Source of the DNA: Stomoxys calcitrans
Taxonomy: Eukaryota > Arthropoda > Insecta > Diptera > Muscidae
NCBI RefSeq assembly: GCF_963082655.1
Contig: NC_081553.1
Span: 38,080,242-38,144,241, forward strand
Reading direction: 5' to 3'
DNA: 64,000 nt
The position numbers and the translations under genes are program-made. The notes under the pieces are model-generated. The model was not told where the DNA came from. It saw nothing but the letters and a program-made list of their open reading frames with translations, and did no database searches. This document shows, in pieces, positions 1 through 12,949 of this stretch; the first letter of the stretch is position 1, and every line of letters begins with the position of its first letter.

Positions 1-230
1 GGTTCCTCATTCCTCCTGTCATTTTTTTCTCCCGGTCGGGTTCCTCATTCCTCCTGTCATTTTTTTATTCGTGTATAACCTCTAGTTCGAGGTCTCACAA
101 CACTTTCTCTTACCTATCATTCTAGGGTATGACAAGGGGCCAGACTGGCCTTCGAGTAAACTTACCTTTGGTGGGCAACGCACTCAACCTAACTCAACCT
201 AACATTTTCACTGGAACTTCTTCATTAATT
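1..230. repeat. Short direct repeat plus CAACCTAACT-type tail
   Basis: A 27-base segment beginning GGTTCCTCATTCCTCCTG at 1 recurs at 39, a 38-bp period. At 184-203 lies a two-fold repeat of CAACCTAACT. Short repeats of this kind often close insect non-LTR retrotransposons, so this may be the end of a LINE lying mostly outside the window. No coding domain is visible to support that. Confidence 0.35.
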
Positions 231-1605
231 TTGAGTCCTTGTGGTATCGCAAAAAAAATGGTTCTAGTTTTTTGAGTAAGGGTTCGCCCCAGCCTCAAAA
301 AACCTTTCGACGTATATAAAGACTGATCAGCAAAATATGGAACTCCACTTCAGGAGTAGAATGCTAGTCTGGCATTAAACACATCACAAAGACGTGTCAT
401 CACATACAAACCAATCAGGACAAAAATATCCTTGCTATCCCTATATCTCCCAAAAGAACATTATCACCCATTTGTTCCATCTCAATTTCAACCTGCCGAT
501 ATCGGCAAATCTACAAACAACAACGTTTCGTTTCATTTTGTGGAATAAGCAACATTTTCACACAATAATAAAAAATAATTACTCGAACTTCCCACGAAAT
601 CCATCAAACAGTCAACACGAAAATTGACATTTCAAATGAACATCAAATAATCGGCACAGCATCTCTGAATAAAATTAACAAAATGATCAAGCAAACGTTT
701 GAGCATTTAAACCTCGGGCCACTCGAACAAAAAAATAAGGGTAATGGTTTTCCGTGTAAAATGTCCATCCAGCAGTCGTCATGGAAGAAAATGATCATCA
801 AACCTCAATAATGAAGGTCAGACAAATTAACGACCTCTCTATAAGGACCCCTTAACCCACACACAACCAAAAATACAAAAAAAAAACAAAACATTAGCAA
901 AATGTAGTACATAATGCTTGTCCTTTGATGAGTTTGATGTCTAGAAGTCAATCAAGCACTGACTGACCTTCAACGACAATAAAGAAAATTGCGGGCGATA
1001 ACTTCATTTAAATCTTTGGCAGTCTACTCAATGAGTAGCAACCAAGAAGAGCAACAACAAATGCCTCATTCCTCAAAAAGAACATTGGGTTTTTCTGGGG
1101 AAAAACTATAGGGGCATCGCGCGACTGATTGTCTGTCTGGCCTTTAGGTTTAAACAGTCACACCAACAAACCTGCCGTAACAGATGATAATGATGGCTGG
1201 TGATGGTGGTGGTTGGAAAATGGAAATAAGAAAACCTAATCCATAGCGGCCCGCCCCTTTAAAATTCAAGTGATCCTTAGATGTTAGGGCTTACAAAAGG
1301 TTATCTATCTGCATTCGATTTCCCAAAAAAAGGTACCTGCTTAGCAAACCAAACAATTTGCCTTTCAATTGGGATATGATGGTATGACATTTCGAGGGGT
1401 TTCATTTTAGATGACGGCGATGCCATTAAAATGATTTCTTTCTTTCATTCTTATCCCCTCTTAGAGCTGCTGAATGCTTCATTATTGTTGTTGTAATGGA
1501 TTGCGGCGCAATAAAAATAATTTTAATTGATTTTTGAAAAATCACGTGGACTTGACTTTTGGTTTGAATAAAAATTTCTTAAAATTCTTTTTGGATTTCA
1601 AAAAT
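231..1605. other. Spacer without recognisable gene
   Basis: AT-rich sequence with homopolymer A/T runs. The reading frame at 394-627 (+) is short, rich in Asn and Ser, and resembles nothing I know. No splice-bounded exon, RNA gene or repeat family is recognised here. Confidence 0.5.
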
Positions 1606-1609
1606 ATTC

Positions 1610-2776
1610 TGGAATTGCGCCCTCTAGAAGCTACAGAAGTCAAGTCCCCAATCGGTTTATATGACAGCTATATCCGGTTATGGACCGCTTTGAACCATAC
1701 CTAGTACAGTTTCTGGATATTATAAATACTTTGTGCAAAATTTCATTCAAATCGGATAAGAATTGCGCCCTCTAGTGGCTTAAGAAGTCAAGAGTCAAGA
1801 TCGGTTTATATGGCAGCTATATCAGGTTATAGACCGATTTGAACCTAACTTAGCACATTTATTGGAATTTATAGCGAAACACGTCGAGAAAAATTTCAGC
1901 CAAATCGGATAAGAAGTGCGCCCTCTAGAGGCTTAAGAAGTCAAGGCCCAAGATCGGTTTATATGGCAGCTATATACGGTTATGGACCAATTTAAATCAT
2001 ACTTAGCACAGTTGTTGGAATTTATAGCGAAACACGTCGTGAAAAATGTCATTCCAATTGGATAAGAATTGCGCCCTCTAGTGGCTCAATAAGTCAAGAC
2101 CCAAGATCGGTTTATATAGCAGCTATATCAGGTTATGAACCGATTTCAACCTTATTTAACACATTTGTTGAAAGTCATAATAATATACGTCATGCAAAAT
2201 TTCAGCCAAATCGGATAGAAATTGCGCCCCCTAGAACGTCAAGAAGTCAAGTCCCCAGATCGGTTTATATGGCAGCTATATCAGATTATGGACCGATTTG
2301 AACCATACTTAGTACAGTTGTTGGATATTATAACATAATACTTCGTGCAAAATTTCATTCAAATCGGATAATAATTGCGCCCTCTAGTTGCTCAAGAAGT
2401 GAAGATTGTGGATCGGTTTATATGGCAGCTATATCAGATTATTGACCGATTTGAACCTACCTCAGCACAGTTGTTGGATATCATAACAAACCACGTTGTG
2501 CAAAATTTTATTCCAATCGGATAAGAATTGCGTCCTTTAAAGGCTCAAGAAGTCAAGACCTAAGATCGGTTTATATGGCAGCTATATCAAAACATGGACC
2601 GATGTGGCCTATTTACAATCCCAACCGACCTGTAAGCGGCTAGCTTTACCCTTTCGAAAGTTAGCGCCCTTGACGGACGGACATATATACTTTATGGGGT
2701 CTTAGACGAATATTTCAAGGAGTTACAAACAGAATGACGAAATTACTGTACCCCCATCCTATGGTGGAGGGTATAA
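1610..2776 (-). mobile_element. DINE-like element type A, 3' truncated
   Basis: About seven ~153-bp type A monomers (GCGCCCTCTAGAGGCTCAAG ... GATCGGTTTATATGGCAGC), then the reversed 5' part of a DINE-1/INE-1-type element: a reduced GTCY tract, the TATATATACTTTATGGGG block and the terminal ATGGTGGAGGGTATA. The palindromic 3' end is missing at the left, so the copy is truncated at about 1610. Non-coding and non-autonomous; such elements depend on Helentron rolling-circle proteins, none of which are seen in this window. Confidence 0.85.
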
Positions 2777-2780
2777 TAAA

Positions 2781-3150
2781 CTCCCCTTACCCCCATTTTC
2801 TAAATGCCAGATCTTGGAGATGAGTGCACCGATTTAAGTGAAGTTTTGTATGCTCCCTTATGGTACCCCAAAAACACGAAATTGGTATAAAACTTTTGAG
2901 CCAAATAACTTGGGGGGACGCCCCATCCTAAAACCCACCCGAACGGACATGTTTACCGATTGGAACAATATGGGTATCAAATGAAAGGTATTTAAGAGTA
3001 GAGTACGAACTGGGGATAAAAATTTCTCCCGAAGTATCGGACACCATTCAACTGCACACTTTTACCGCTTTAGGCAATATGGGTAACAAAAGAAAAGCTT
3101 TTAAAAGTAGAGTACAAATCTGACATAAAAATTTATTATTCGAGACGAGC
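2781..3150 (-). repeat. Fragment of the 131-bp tandem-repeat element
   Basis: Reverse-oriented units with the signatures GGGTATCAAATGAAAGGTAT and AGAGTACGAACTG, matching the complement of the units at 32.1-33.6 kb. It abuts the 5' end of the preceding DINE copy. Confidence 0.65.
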
Positions 3151-3335
3151 TCAATAATGAGAGATTTTCTTTGCAAATGGAAAAGGGAAGCCAGGAAGAT
3201 TGCAGCACACACCAATCATTATGTGACGCGTGTATTTATTGCTAAAACGCCTCTATGATACAATTACCTCATTAACCACGCTCGACAACCCTGTCTATTA
3301 ACTGTACTTTTTCCCAATGCATGTGATTTCGTGTA

Positions 3336-3906
3336 ATGTATATCAGGTTATAGACCGAATTGGACCGTACTTGGCACGGTTATTAGAAGTCGTAGCCGAA
3401 CTCTACATTTTAGCCATATCGGACAAAAATTGCGGCTTCCAGGGGTCAAGGAGTCAAATCGGGAAAATCGGTTTATATGGGAGCTATATCTGGTTATAGA
3501 CCGAATTGGACCGTACATAACACAGTTGTTGGAAGTCATAACGTAACACCACATGCAAAATTTTAGCCAAATCGGACTAAATTGTCCGATTGTATGGGCT
3601 CAGGCATTCAAATCGGCAATCGGTTATACGCGAGCTATATTCAAATCCGAACCGATATCGCCCATTTGCAATTTCCGACGACCTACGGTAATATTGATTA
3701 CCTATGCAAATTTTCAAGAGGAGAGTTCTATGTGTTCGACCGCTATCGTGATTTTGACAGACTGACCGACGGACATGGCTTGTTCGAATCAGAATTTCGA
3801 GACGACCAAAAATATATATACTTTATGGGGTCCTAGAGAAATATTTCGAGGTGTAACTAACCGAATGACTAGATGGGTATGCCCCCATCCTATGGTGTTG
3901 GGTATA
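3336..3906 (-). mobile_element. DINE-like element type D, 3' truncated
   Basis: Two to three type D monomers (GGGAGATCGGTTTATATGGG, GTTGTTGGAAGTCATAAC), a short remnant of the GTCY tract, the TATATATACTTTATGGGG block, and an end reading ATGGTGTTGGGTATAAA. The terminal repeat carries one change from the usual GGTGGTGGG. The palindromic end is absent. Confidence 0.8.
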
Positions 3907-4022
3907 AAAATTAACATTTAAAGACGCTCCTATTTGTAAGGCTATTTTGCGTCCTTAACTGTGGTTTACTGTTGTGTTGTCCCAAAGTCGATTTTCTAAT
4001 TCTCAATGATACTTTTACCTTC

Positions 4023-6556
4023 ATTATACCCACCACCGAAGGATGGGGGTATATTCATTGCGTCATTCCGTTTGCAACACATCGTAATATCCGTTTTCGA
4101 TCCCATAAAGTATATATATTCTTAATCAGCGTAAAAAACTAAGACGATCTAGCTATGTCCGTCCGCCTGTCCACAAATCCATTTAACGATGTCCTTTTGT
4201 CTGTCCGTCCGTCTGTTGTAGTCACTCTAGAGTCTTCAAAAATTGAGATATTAAGCTGAAATTTGGCATAGATACGTCTTTTTGACGTCTTAAGTTCTTT
4301 AACGGGCCAATTCGGACCATATTTTTATATAGCAGCTATATAGACCGATCTGCCGATAAAAGGGTCTGAAGCCCATAAATGCTTTATTACACCCTCCACC
4401 ATTCTGTTTGTAACTACTCGAAATATTCGTCTGAGACCCATAAAGTATATATATTCTTGATCGCCGCAACATTTTGTGTCGATCTAGCCATGTCCGTCCG
4501 TCTGTCCGTCTGCCGACCATCCGTTCGTCCGTCCGTCTGTCGAAAGCACGCTAACTTCCGAAGGAGTAAAGCTAGCCGCTTGAAATTTTGCACAAATACT
4601 TCTTATTAGTGTAGGTCGGTTGGTATTTGTAAATGGGCCATATCGGTCCATGTCTTGATATAGCTGCCCTATAAACCGATCTTGGGTCTTGACTTCTTGA
4701 GCCTCTAGAGTGCGCAATTCTTATCCGATTGGAATGAAATTTAGCATGACGTGTTTTGCTACGATATTCAATAACTGTGCCAAGCATGGTTTTAATCGGT
4801 CCATAACCTGATATAGCTGTCATATAAACCGATCTTGGGTCTTGACTTCTTGAGCCTCTAGAGTGCGCAATTCTTATCCGATTGGAATGAAATTTTGCAC
4901 GACATGTTTTGCTATGATATCCAATAACTGTGCCAAGTATGGTTCTAATCGGTCCATAACCTGATATAGCTGTCATATAAACCGATCTTGGGTCTTGACT
5001 TCTTGAGCCTCTAGAGTGCGCAATTCTTATCCGATTGGGATGAAATTTTGCACGAAGTGTTTTGTAATGATGTCCAGTAACTGTGCCAAGTGTGGTTCAG
5101 ATCGGTCTATAACCTGATATAGCTGCCATATAAACCAATCTTGGGTCTTGACTTCTTGAGCCTCTAAAGTGCGCAATTCTTATCCGATTGGAATGAAATT
5201 TTGCACGACGTGTTTTGTAATGATGTCCAGTATTTGTGCCAAGTGTGGTTCAGATCGGTCTATAACCTGATATAGCTGCCATATAAACCGATCTTGGGTC
5301 TTGACTTCTTGAGCCTCTAGAGTGCGCAATTCTCATCCGATTTGACTGAAATTTTGCACATTGTGTTTTAGTATTACTTGTAATAACTGTGCTAAGTATG
5401 GTTCAAATCGGTCCATAACCTGATGTAGCTGCCATATAAACCGATCTGGGATCTTGACTTCTTCAGCCTCTAGAGGTCGCAATTCTTATGCGATAGTCTG
5501 AAATTTTGTACAACGGATCCTCTCATGACCATCAACATTTATTGTGGTCTGAATCGATCTATAGCCTGAAATTTCAAACAATCAGTAGTTTAAGGCTTCC
5601 CGCCATCTGATCCAAATATGGTTCAAATCGGACTATATTTAGATATAGCTGTCATATAGACCGATCTCCCGATAAGGGGTCTGAAGACCACAAAAGCTTT
5701 ATTTTTTATCCGACTTCGCTGAAATTTGGAATAGTGCGCAGGTTAAAGCCTCCCAACTTCCAACCCAAATATGATACAGATAGGACTATATTTAGATATA
5801 GCTGCCATATAGACCGATCTCCCTATAAATGGTCTGAAGACTATAAAAGCTTTATTTTTTATCCGATTTCGCTGAAATTTGCAAAAATTGGTTATTTTCA
5901 GCATCCCGATATCTGACGTAAATATGATTTAGATCGGACTATATTAAGATATAGCTTCCATATAAACTGATCTCCCGATAAAGGGTCTGAAGGCCATAAA
6001 AGCTTTATATTTTATCCCATTTCGCTGAAATTTGCAAAAGTTTGTTATTTTAAGCCTCCCGACACCTGACTTAAATATGGTTCAGATCGAACTATATTTA
6101 GATATAGCTGCCATATAGACCGATCTGCCGATAAGGGGTCTGAAGCCAATAAAAGCTTAATTTATTTCCCGATTTCGCTGAAATTTGAAACAGTGAGTAG
6201 GTTGAGACTTCCCAACATCTGACCTCAATATGATTCTGATCGGACGATATTTAGGTATAGCTGCCATATAGACCGATCTGCCGATAAGGGGACTGAAGCC
6301 CATAAAAGCTTAATTTATTACCCGATTTCGCTGAAATTTGAAACATTGAGTTTTTTTTTAGCCTCACGATATCCGACCTCAATATGGTTCAGATCGGTTT
6401 ATAATATATATATCTGCCAAAAAGACCAATGTTAAATAGTGACATATATATTAAACCACTCAATGTACGTGCTGGATTTGGGTGCTTAAGTTATCGAATT
6501 TTTTACGGATTGTGACTACAGGGGCCCAGCCGAACCTAATGCCTTTTTACTTGTTT
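4023..6556 (+). mobile_element. DINE-like element type C, interrupted by a type A element
   Basis: Starts with TTATACCCACCACCGAAGG, the AAGTATATATATTCTT block and a broken GTCY tract. After the first part of a type C monomer (GGGTCTGAAGCCCATAAATG) it is interrupted at about 4384 by type A sequence. Type C resumes at about 5575 and runs through six monomers. The end is a weakened palindrome (GCCCAGCCGAACCTAATGCC) followed by TTTTTACTTGTT. Confidence 0.75.
4385..5574 (+). mobile_element. Type A DINE segment inside the type C element
   Basis: Opens with a shortened 5' terminus, ACACCCTCCACCATTCTGTT, lacking about 26 bases present in the copy at 21052. Then come the conserved block, GTCY tract (4494-4550) and about six 153-bp type A monomers. 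It has no palindromic 3' end: type A passes directly into type C at about 5570-5580. The 134-codon reverse frame at 4572-4976 is a 51-residue repeat created by the 153-bp period, not a gene. Confidence 0.75.
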
Positions 6557-6559
6557 TAC

Positions 6560-7950
6560 TTCTCCCCGTTGCTTTTGTGGGACTTGTATGCAGAGTTGCA
6601 TTTTTGCACAGCGACGCTCAAAAACAAAACTCAACTACCACCGACAGGTGGTAGCATTCTATTACGAAAAACATTGTACTTCTATCATTCAACCACAATT
6701 CCAAAATTATCCATGTTGCTGTTTGAATCCTGCCTCAAGTATGTGAACATTTTGTGGCATTTCTCATATTTCTGAAAACAGCATGAGCGCCCAAACTACC
6801 AAAAAATTGCCTGAAAACAATGTTTCTTGCACACCGGCTTCGAATGTTTAGCTGCTGCTGTTTTTACTGCTCCCCATTTACGATATTTGCGTGTGAAACT
6901 AAGACGTCAAACTAGACACAGAAATAATCTATTGTCTGTTCGAAACGGCGAACATGTTAATGTCTAAACATTGAAAAGAACCGAAGAAAAAGTAAAAAAA
7001 AAAAAAAATTCACCTTCTTACAAAGAATCAAAAAAAGGCGGCCGCCTTGGATAGCAGCAACTTACCAGCGAGGGAATGGTCAAAGCACCGCCTAGCTGGG
7101 AACAGCAGCAGTTTGTAGCGATATGAAGTGGAGGAGCAGAGTGCTGCAGGCAACTAAAGCGCATTCATCAGCAGCATGATTGTGACCGCCAAGTGGTAGG
7201 CAAATACCAGAATCCACCATTCCCCAAACGCAAGACAGACTGACGTATGTAGCTACGAAACTCCCTAGCCATGGACAGATAGACAGGCCGACATGTGCAT
7301 ACCATGAAATCGACAGTGATTATATGGATCTCTCTCTCTCGGGTTGCTATGTTGCATTATATGCGGTGAATTGAGGAAAATAACACGAAAGAACGAACAT
7401 TGATTTATCACAAATAATTTATCACTCATTAGGGAATGCATTTTACACAAAAAATAGAAATACACACACACACATACATAAAAAAATCTGGCTATACGAA
7501 CAACAACAATAACAACACCATAATATCCATTCAGACTCTGGAGATTACAAGAATTGGTTTTCTTTTAGACCATACGTGGCCACATCTCAAAGCCAGCAGC
7601 AAGGTAAGTGGGGGTAAGTCTTTCCACAAACATTCAGCTGCCACTTGCCTGGAAAACTCCAAAAGGCGTTGAAAGCCTTTTGAACGAAAATACTATCTGT
7701 GAGAATGCAACGGCATAGCGTCTAAATACCCGCTCATATATTCCATGAAACAAATAGAAACTCAAGTTTCTTTCAGATTCCGATTTGTTGCTTTTCCAGG
7801 TACGAGTATGTGGTTAATTTATGCCATGAAACCTGTTACATTGACATTTATATCATGGTCCGGGCCAGGTTGAACCAAAGCTGCCCACAAAAGGGTAAAC
7901 CTATGAAGTGAGTGAAGAATATTTTGCATCAATGTGCAACAAAAAACTAG
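6560..7950. other. Spacer without recognisable gene
   Basis: Unique-looking sequence with A-rich runs (about 6990-7010, 7455-7490). The frame at 6482-6775 (+) begins in the DINE 3' end and shows no known domain. No RNA gene or repeat family recognised. Confidence 0.5.
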
Positions 7951-7951
7951 T

Positions 7952-9431
7952 TAACAAGTAAAAAGGCGTTAAGTTCGGCCAGGCTGAACTATGGATACCC
8001 ACCACACCTTTCGTCAAATTTCGGCGAAAAATGCATACCTTATGCCCCATAGCAGCTATATCGAAATATGTTCTGATTTGGACCAAATACTAATAGGTAC
8101 AAGTCATTGTCCACCTGTGTATAACAAAAAAGGGGTCATTTAGGTAGCTATATCTAAAAATAAATCAATCTGAATCATATATGACAGCGATGTCGAATAA
8201 CCTAACATAAGTTACTGTGTCAACTTTCAACATAATCGGATTATAAATGCGCCGTTTATGATACCAAGATTTTTAATCGAGATATCGGTCTATATGGCAG
8301 CTATATGCAAATCTGGACCGATTTGCGCTAAGTTGCAGAAGGATGCCGAAGGGCCTTACACAACTCGCGCTCCCAAATTTCTGCAAAATCGGATAATAAA
8401 TGCGGGTTTTATGGGTCCAAAACCTTAAACCGAGAGATCGGTCTATAAGGCAGCTATATCCAAATCTAAACCGATTTGGACCAAGTTGCAGAAAAATGTC
8501 GAAAAGCCTAACACAACTCACTGTTCCAAATTTCGGCGATATCGGACAATAAATGCGCCTTTAATGGGCCTGAGACCCAAAATCGGTGGATCGGTCTATA
8601 TGGTAGCTATATCCAAATGTGAACCGATAGGGGCCATATTGCAGAAGTATGTCAAGAGGTCTAACTTAACTCACTGTCCCAAATTTCGGCGACATCGGAT
8701 TATAAATGCGCCTTTTATGGTGCCAAGATTTTAAATCGAGATATCGGTCTATATGGCAGCTATATCCAAATCTGAAGCGATCGTGGTCAAATTGAAGAAG
8801 GATATCAAAGGCGATAACACAAAGTATTGTCTCAAATTTCACCAAAATCGGATAACAAATGTGGCTTTTAAGGGCCTAAGGCCCTTTTTCTGAGGATCGG
8901 TCTATATGGCAACTATATCCAAATCTGTACTGATCTGGGCCAAATTCAAGAATGACGTCGAAAGGCCTAACACACCTCACTGTGACAAATTTTGGCAAAA
9001 TCGGACAATAAATTCGCCTTTTATGGGCCCAAAACCTTAAATCGAGAGATCGGTCTATATGGCAGCTATATGCAAATCTGGACCGATCTGGGCCAAATTG
9101 AAGAAGGATATCGAAGGGCCTAACGCAACTCACTGTCTCAAATGTCATTAAAATCGGCTAATAAATGTGACTTTTATGGCCCCAAAACCTTAAGGCGAGA
9201 GATCGGTCTATATGGTAGCTACATCCAAATCTGGACCAATCTGGGCCATATTGCAGAAGTATATCAAGGAGCTTAACTTAACTCACTGTTCCAAATTTCG
9301 GCGACATCGAACAATAAATGCTCCTTTTATGGCCCCAAAACCTTAAATCGAGAGATCGGCCTATATGGCAGTCTATATGCCTTTAATGGGCCTAAGACTC
9401 TAAACCGGAGGATCGGTTTATATGGTAGCTC
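7952..9431 (-). mobile_element. DINE-like element type B, 5' truncated
   Basis: Begins at its 3' terminus: AACAAGTAAAAAGGCG, a slightly damaged palindrome (AGTTCGGCCAGGCTGAACT) and GGATACCCACCAC. About eight type B monomers follow (AAATGCGCCTTTTATGGGCC, GAGAGATCGGTCTATATGGC). Two successive AAATGCGCC sites at 8551 and 8704 give exactly 153 bp. The copy ends abruptly at about 9431 against a type A element on the opposite strand. Confidence 0.85.
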
Positions 9432-10722
9432 CGTCTGTCTGTCGAAAGTACGCTAACTTTCGAAGGAGTAAAGCCAGCCGCTTGAAATTTTGCACAACTA
9501 CTTCTTATTAGAGTAGGTCGGTTGGGATTGTAAATGGGCTATATCGGTCCATAACCTGATATAGCTGCCATATAAATCGATTTCGGGTCTTGACTTCTTG
9601 AGCCACTAGAGGGCACAATTCTTATCCGATTTGGCTGAAATTTTGCATGAGGTGTTTTATTATGACATTCAACAACTGTGCTACGAATAGTTCAAATCGG
9701 TATGGAACCTGATATTGCTACCATATAAACCGATCTGGGGTCTTGACTTCTTGAGCCAGTAAAGGGCGCAATTATTATCCGGTATAGCTGAAATTTTGCA
9801 AGAGGTGTTTTGTTATAACTTTCAACAACTGTGTTAAGAATACTTGAAATCGGTCCATAACCTTATATAGCTGTCACATAAACCGATCTGGGGTCTTCAC
9901 TTCTTTAGCCACTAGAGGGCGCAATTCTCTTCCGATTTGACTCAAATTTTGCAGGTGGTGTTTTAGTATCATTTCCAACAACTGCGCCAATTAAATCGGT
10001 TTGGAACCTGATATAGCTGCCATATAAACCGATCTGGGGTCTTGATTTCTTGAGCCACTAGAGGACGTAATTATTATCCAATTTGGCTGAAATTTTATAT
10101 GAAGTGTTTTATTATGACTTCCAACAACTGTGCAACGAGTAGTTCAAATCGGTCCATAACCTGATATAGCTGCCATATAAATCGATCTGGGGCCTTGACT
10201 TCTTCAGCCACTAGAGGGTACAATTATTATCCGATTTAGCTGAAATTTTGCATGATGTGTTTTGTTATAACTTTCAACAACTGTGCTAAGAAAATTTCAA
10301 ATCGGTCCATAACCTAGTGTAGCTGTCATATAAACCGATATGTGATCTTAACTTCTTAAGCCTTTAAAGGTCGCAAGTATTATCCAATTTGGTTGAAAAT
10401 TTAACATACGTGTCGAATATGTCATGATTCAGTTTATAGCCTAATATAGCTCTCCTATAAACCGATCTACCTATTTTACTTCTTCAGCCCCTCAAGTGCT
10501 CAATTCTTACTAGATTTGGCTGAAATTTTACACAACGACTTATACTATGGTCAGTTCAATTATGGTTCGAAATGAACCATAGCTTGATATTGTTCCAATA
10601 ACATAGCAATTCTTGTCGATTATCCTTTATTTGCCTTAAAAGAGATACCGTGGAAAGAGCTCGACAAATGCGATCCATGGTGTTAAAAGGTTAGCTTGGC
10701 CGACTTTAGCCCACCTAAACTT
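9432..10722 (+). mobile_element. DINE-like element type A, 5' truncated
   Basis: Starts inside the GTCY tract (CCGTCTGTCTGTCGAAAG), without the 5' terminal repeat. About six type A monomers lead to the usual type A 3' leader (GAGCTCGACAAATGCGATCC) and a badly decayed palindrome ending at about 10722. Confidence 0.75.
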
Positions 10723-11420
10723 GTTTATTCTTTAAATCACATCACCCCAAACTTACACCTGCATGTTTTACATCTAGTTTTTCCATTTTTAAAAGAAAAT
10801 AAATTTTACTTAAACAAATGTTACGCTTGATTAAGCATTCGAGTATATTGTTACAGCTTATAGCAAAAAAAAAAAAAAAAATGTCATTCACATAATAATC
10901 ACTGACGATTAAGATAATTTGTAGCTATTCTCTTTACCCAACTCAAATGGGGGACATTTGCAATTTATTACTAATCAACGACAATAAGTTGTCACAAAAT
11001 CAAGCAGACTTTTAAGTATGAAGACAAATTTTATGATTTGTAAATATGGAGATTTTCTATAAAAATAGTACCAAAAATGAAGCCACAATAATAATTGCAA
11101 CCACTTAGTGTACTATTCTAAAATAATAATACTAATGACACCTATTTGAGAAAAAATAAGCATTTTAGGTTTTTTTTTATATTTGAAAATGAATATAGGC
11201 AAAAGTTCGGTAAACCGAATCATTTACACCCTTGCCATGGTGCTGCTCATTATTATTAGGGGGGCCAGAGAGATTTAAACCTCTCCACGAAATGATATCG
11301 CTAAGCGGTACGCCGCTTTAAGATGTCATGAAGGTGGCTTATTGTTATAGAAGTATCTTCTTTCCCTTAATGGAATGTTCCTGGGAAAATTTGTTTTATT
11401 CAAATATCTACAATAGTAGG
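10723..11420. other. AT-rich spacer with SINE tail remnant
   Basis: Contains an A tract at about 10865-10880 and no coding domain. At about 11365-11395, CCCTTAATGGAATGTTCCTGG matches the SINE 3' tail seen at 20763-20785. The preceding 100 bases are too decayed to assign. Confidence 0.4.
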
Positions 11421-11488
11421 AACAAGTGAAAACGTATTAAGGTCGGCCGTGACGAACTTTGGGTACTCACAACCATGGATATATAAAT
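11421..11488 (-). mobile_element. Solo DINE 3' end fragment
   Basis: GAACAAGTGAAAACGTATTA, a decayed palindrome (AGGTCGGCCGTGACGAACTT) and GGGTACTCACAACCATGGAT. Only the 3' terminus survives. Confidence 0.6.
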
Positions 11489-11532
11489 CATCCAATTTTA
11501 TTATTATAACTCTACTACTATTAAAATAGCAT

Positions 11533-12947
11533 CAACAAGTAAAAGCGTGCTAAGTTCGGCCGGGCCGAATCTTATATACCCTCCACCATGGATCGCATTT
11601 GTCGAGTTCTTTTCCTGGCATCTCTTCTTAGGCAAAAAAGGATATAAGAAACGATTTGCTTTGCTATTAGAGCGATATCATGATATGGTCTGGTACGGAC
11701 CACAATTCAATTATATGTTGGAGACCTGCCCTTTGGAGGCTCAAGAAGTAAAATAAAGAGATTAATTTATATGGGAGCTGTATCGGGCTATAGACCGATT
11801 CAGTTATTGGATATCATAACAAAATACTTCGTGCAAAAATTCATTCAAATCGGATAAGAATTGCGCCCTCTAGAGGATCAAGAAGTCAAGACCCAAGATC
11901 GGTTTATATGGCAGCTATATCAGGTTATGAACCGATTTAAACCATACTTGGCACAGTTGTTGGATATCATAACAAAACACGTCGTGCAAAATTTCAGCCA
12001 AATCAGACTTAAATTGCGCCCTCTAGAGGCTCAAGAAGTCAAGACCCAAGATCGGTTTACATATCAGCTATATCAAAACATGGGCCGATTTAAATCATAT
12101 TTATCGCAGTTGTTGGGAGTAATACCAAAACACCACATGCAAAATTTTATTTCAATCGGATAAGAATTGCGCCCTCTTGAGGCTCAAGAAGTCAAGATCC
12201 AAGATCGGTTTATGTCGCAGCTATATCAGGTTATTGACCGATTTGAACTATACTTAACACGGTTGTTGGATGTGATACCAAAACCCGACATGCAAAATTT
12301 CAGTCAAATCGGATGAGAATTGTCAAGACCCAAGATCGGTTTATATGGCAGCTATATCAAAACATGGACCTATTTTAACCATCATCGGCACAGTGGTTGG
12401 ATATCATAACAAAACACGTCGTGCAAAATTTTATTCCAATTGGATAAGAATTGCCACCTATAGAGGCTCAAGAAGTCAAGACCCAAGATCGGTTTATATG
12501 GCAGCTATATCAGGTTATGGACCGATTTGAACCATACTTGGCGTAGTTGTTGAAAATGCTACCAAAACACCACGTGCAAAATATCAGTCAAATCGGACGA
12601 TGATTGCACCCTTTAGAGGCACAAGAAGTCAAGACACAAGATCGGTTTATATGGCAGATGTTTTCATATCATGGACCGATTTAGCCCATTTACAATACCA
12701 ACCTTTACTAATAAAAAGTATTCGTGCAAAATTTCTAGCGGCTAGCTCCACTCTTTCGAAAGTTAGCATTCTTTCGACAGACAGACGGAAGGACGGAAGG
12801 ACAGACGGACGGACATGGCTAGGTCGACTTAAAATGACATGACGATCGAGAATATATATACTTTATGGGGTCTAAGACGCATATTTTGAGGTGTTACAAA
12901 CGGAATGACGAAATTAGTATACCCCCATCCTATGGTGGAGGGTATAA
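11533..12947 (-). mobile_element. Complete DINE-like element, type A
   Basis: Full-length reference copy for type A. Reading left to right: AACAAGTAAAAGCGTGCTAA, the palindrome GTTCGGCCGGGCCGAA, TATACCCTCCACCATGGATC, type A monomers with GCGCC starts at 11863, 12016 and 12169 (period 153), a GTCY tract on the reverse strand near 12775-12815, the AATATATATACTTTATGGGG block, and ATGGTGGAGGGTATA at 12930-12945. The inverted repeats at the two ends match. Confidence 0.9.
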
Positions 12948-12949
12948 AG

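Noticed and set aside
4572..4976. 134-codon - strand frame with internal 51-residue repeats
   Set aside because: It is the translation of type A 153-bp DNA monomers. The period is a multiple of three, so stop-free frames persist. No start context, and other copies are interrupted.
7440..7480. Poly-A/AC tract as possible LINE tail
   Set aside because: No LINE domain or target duplication nearby on either strand.
7952..9431. Regularly spaced repeats suggesting a CRISPR array
   Set aside because: Units are contiguous 153-bp diverged monomers without unique spacers, in a eukaryotic repeat with DINE termini.
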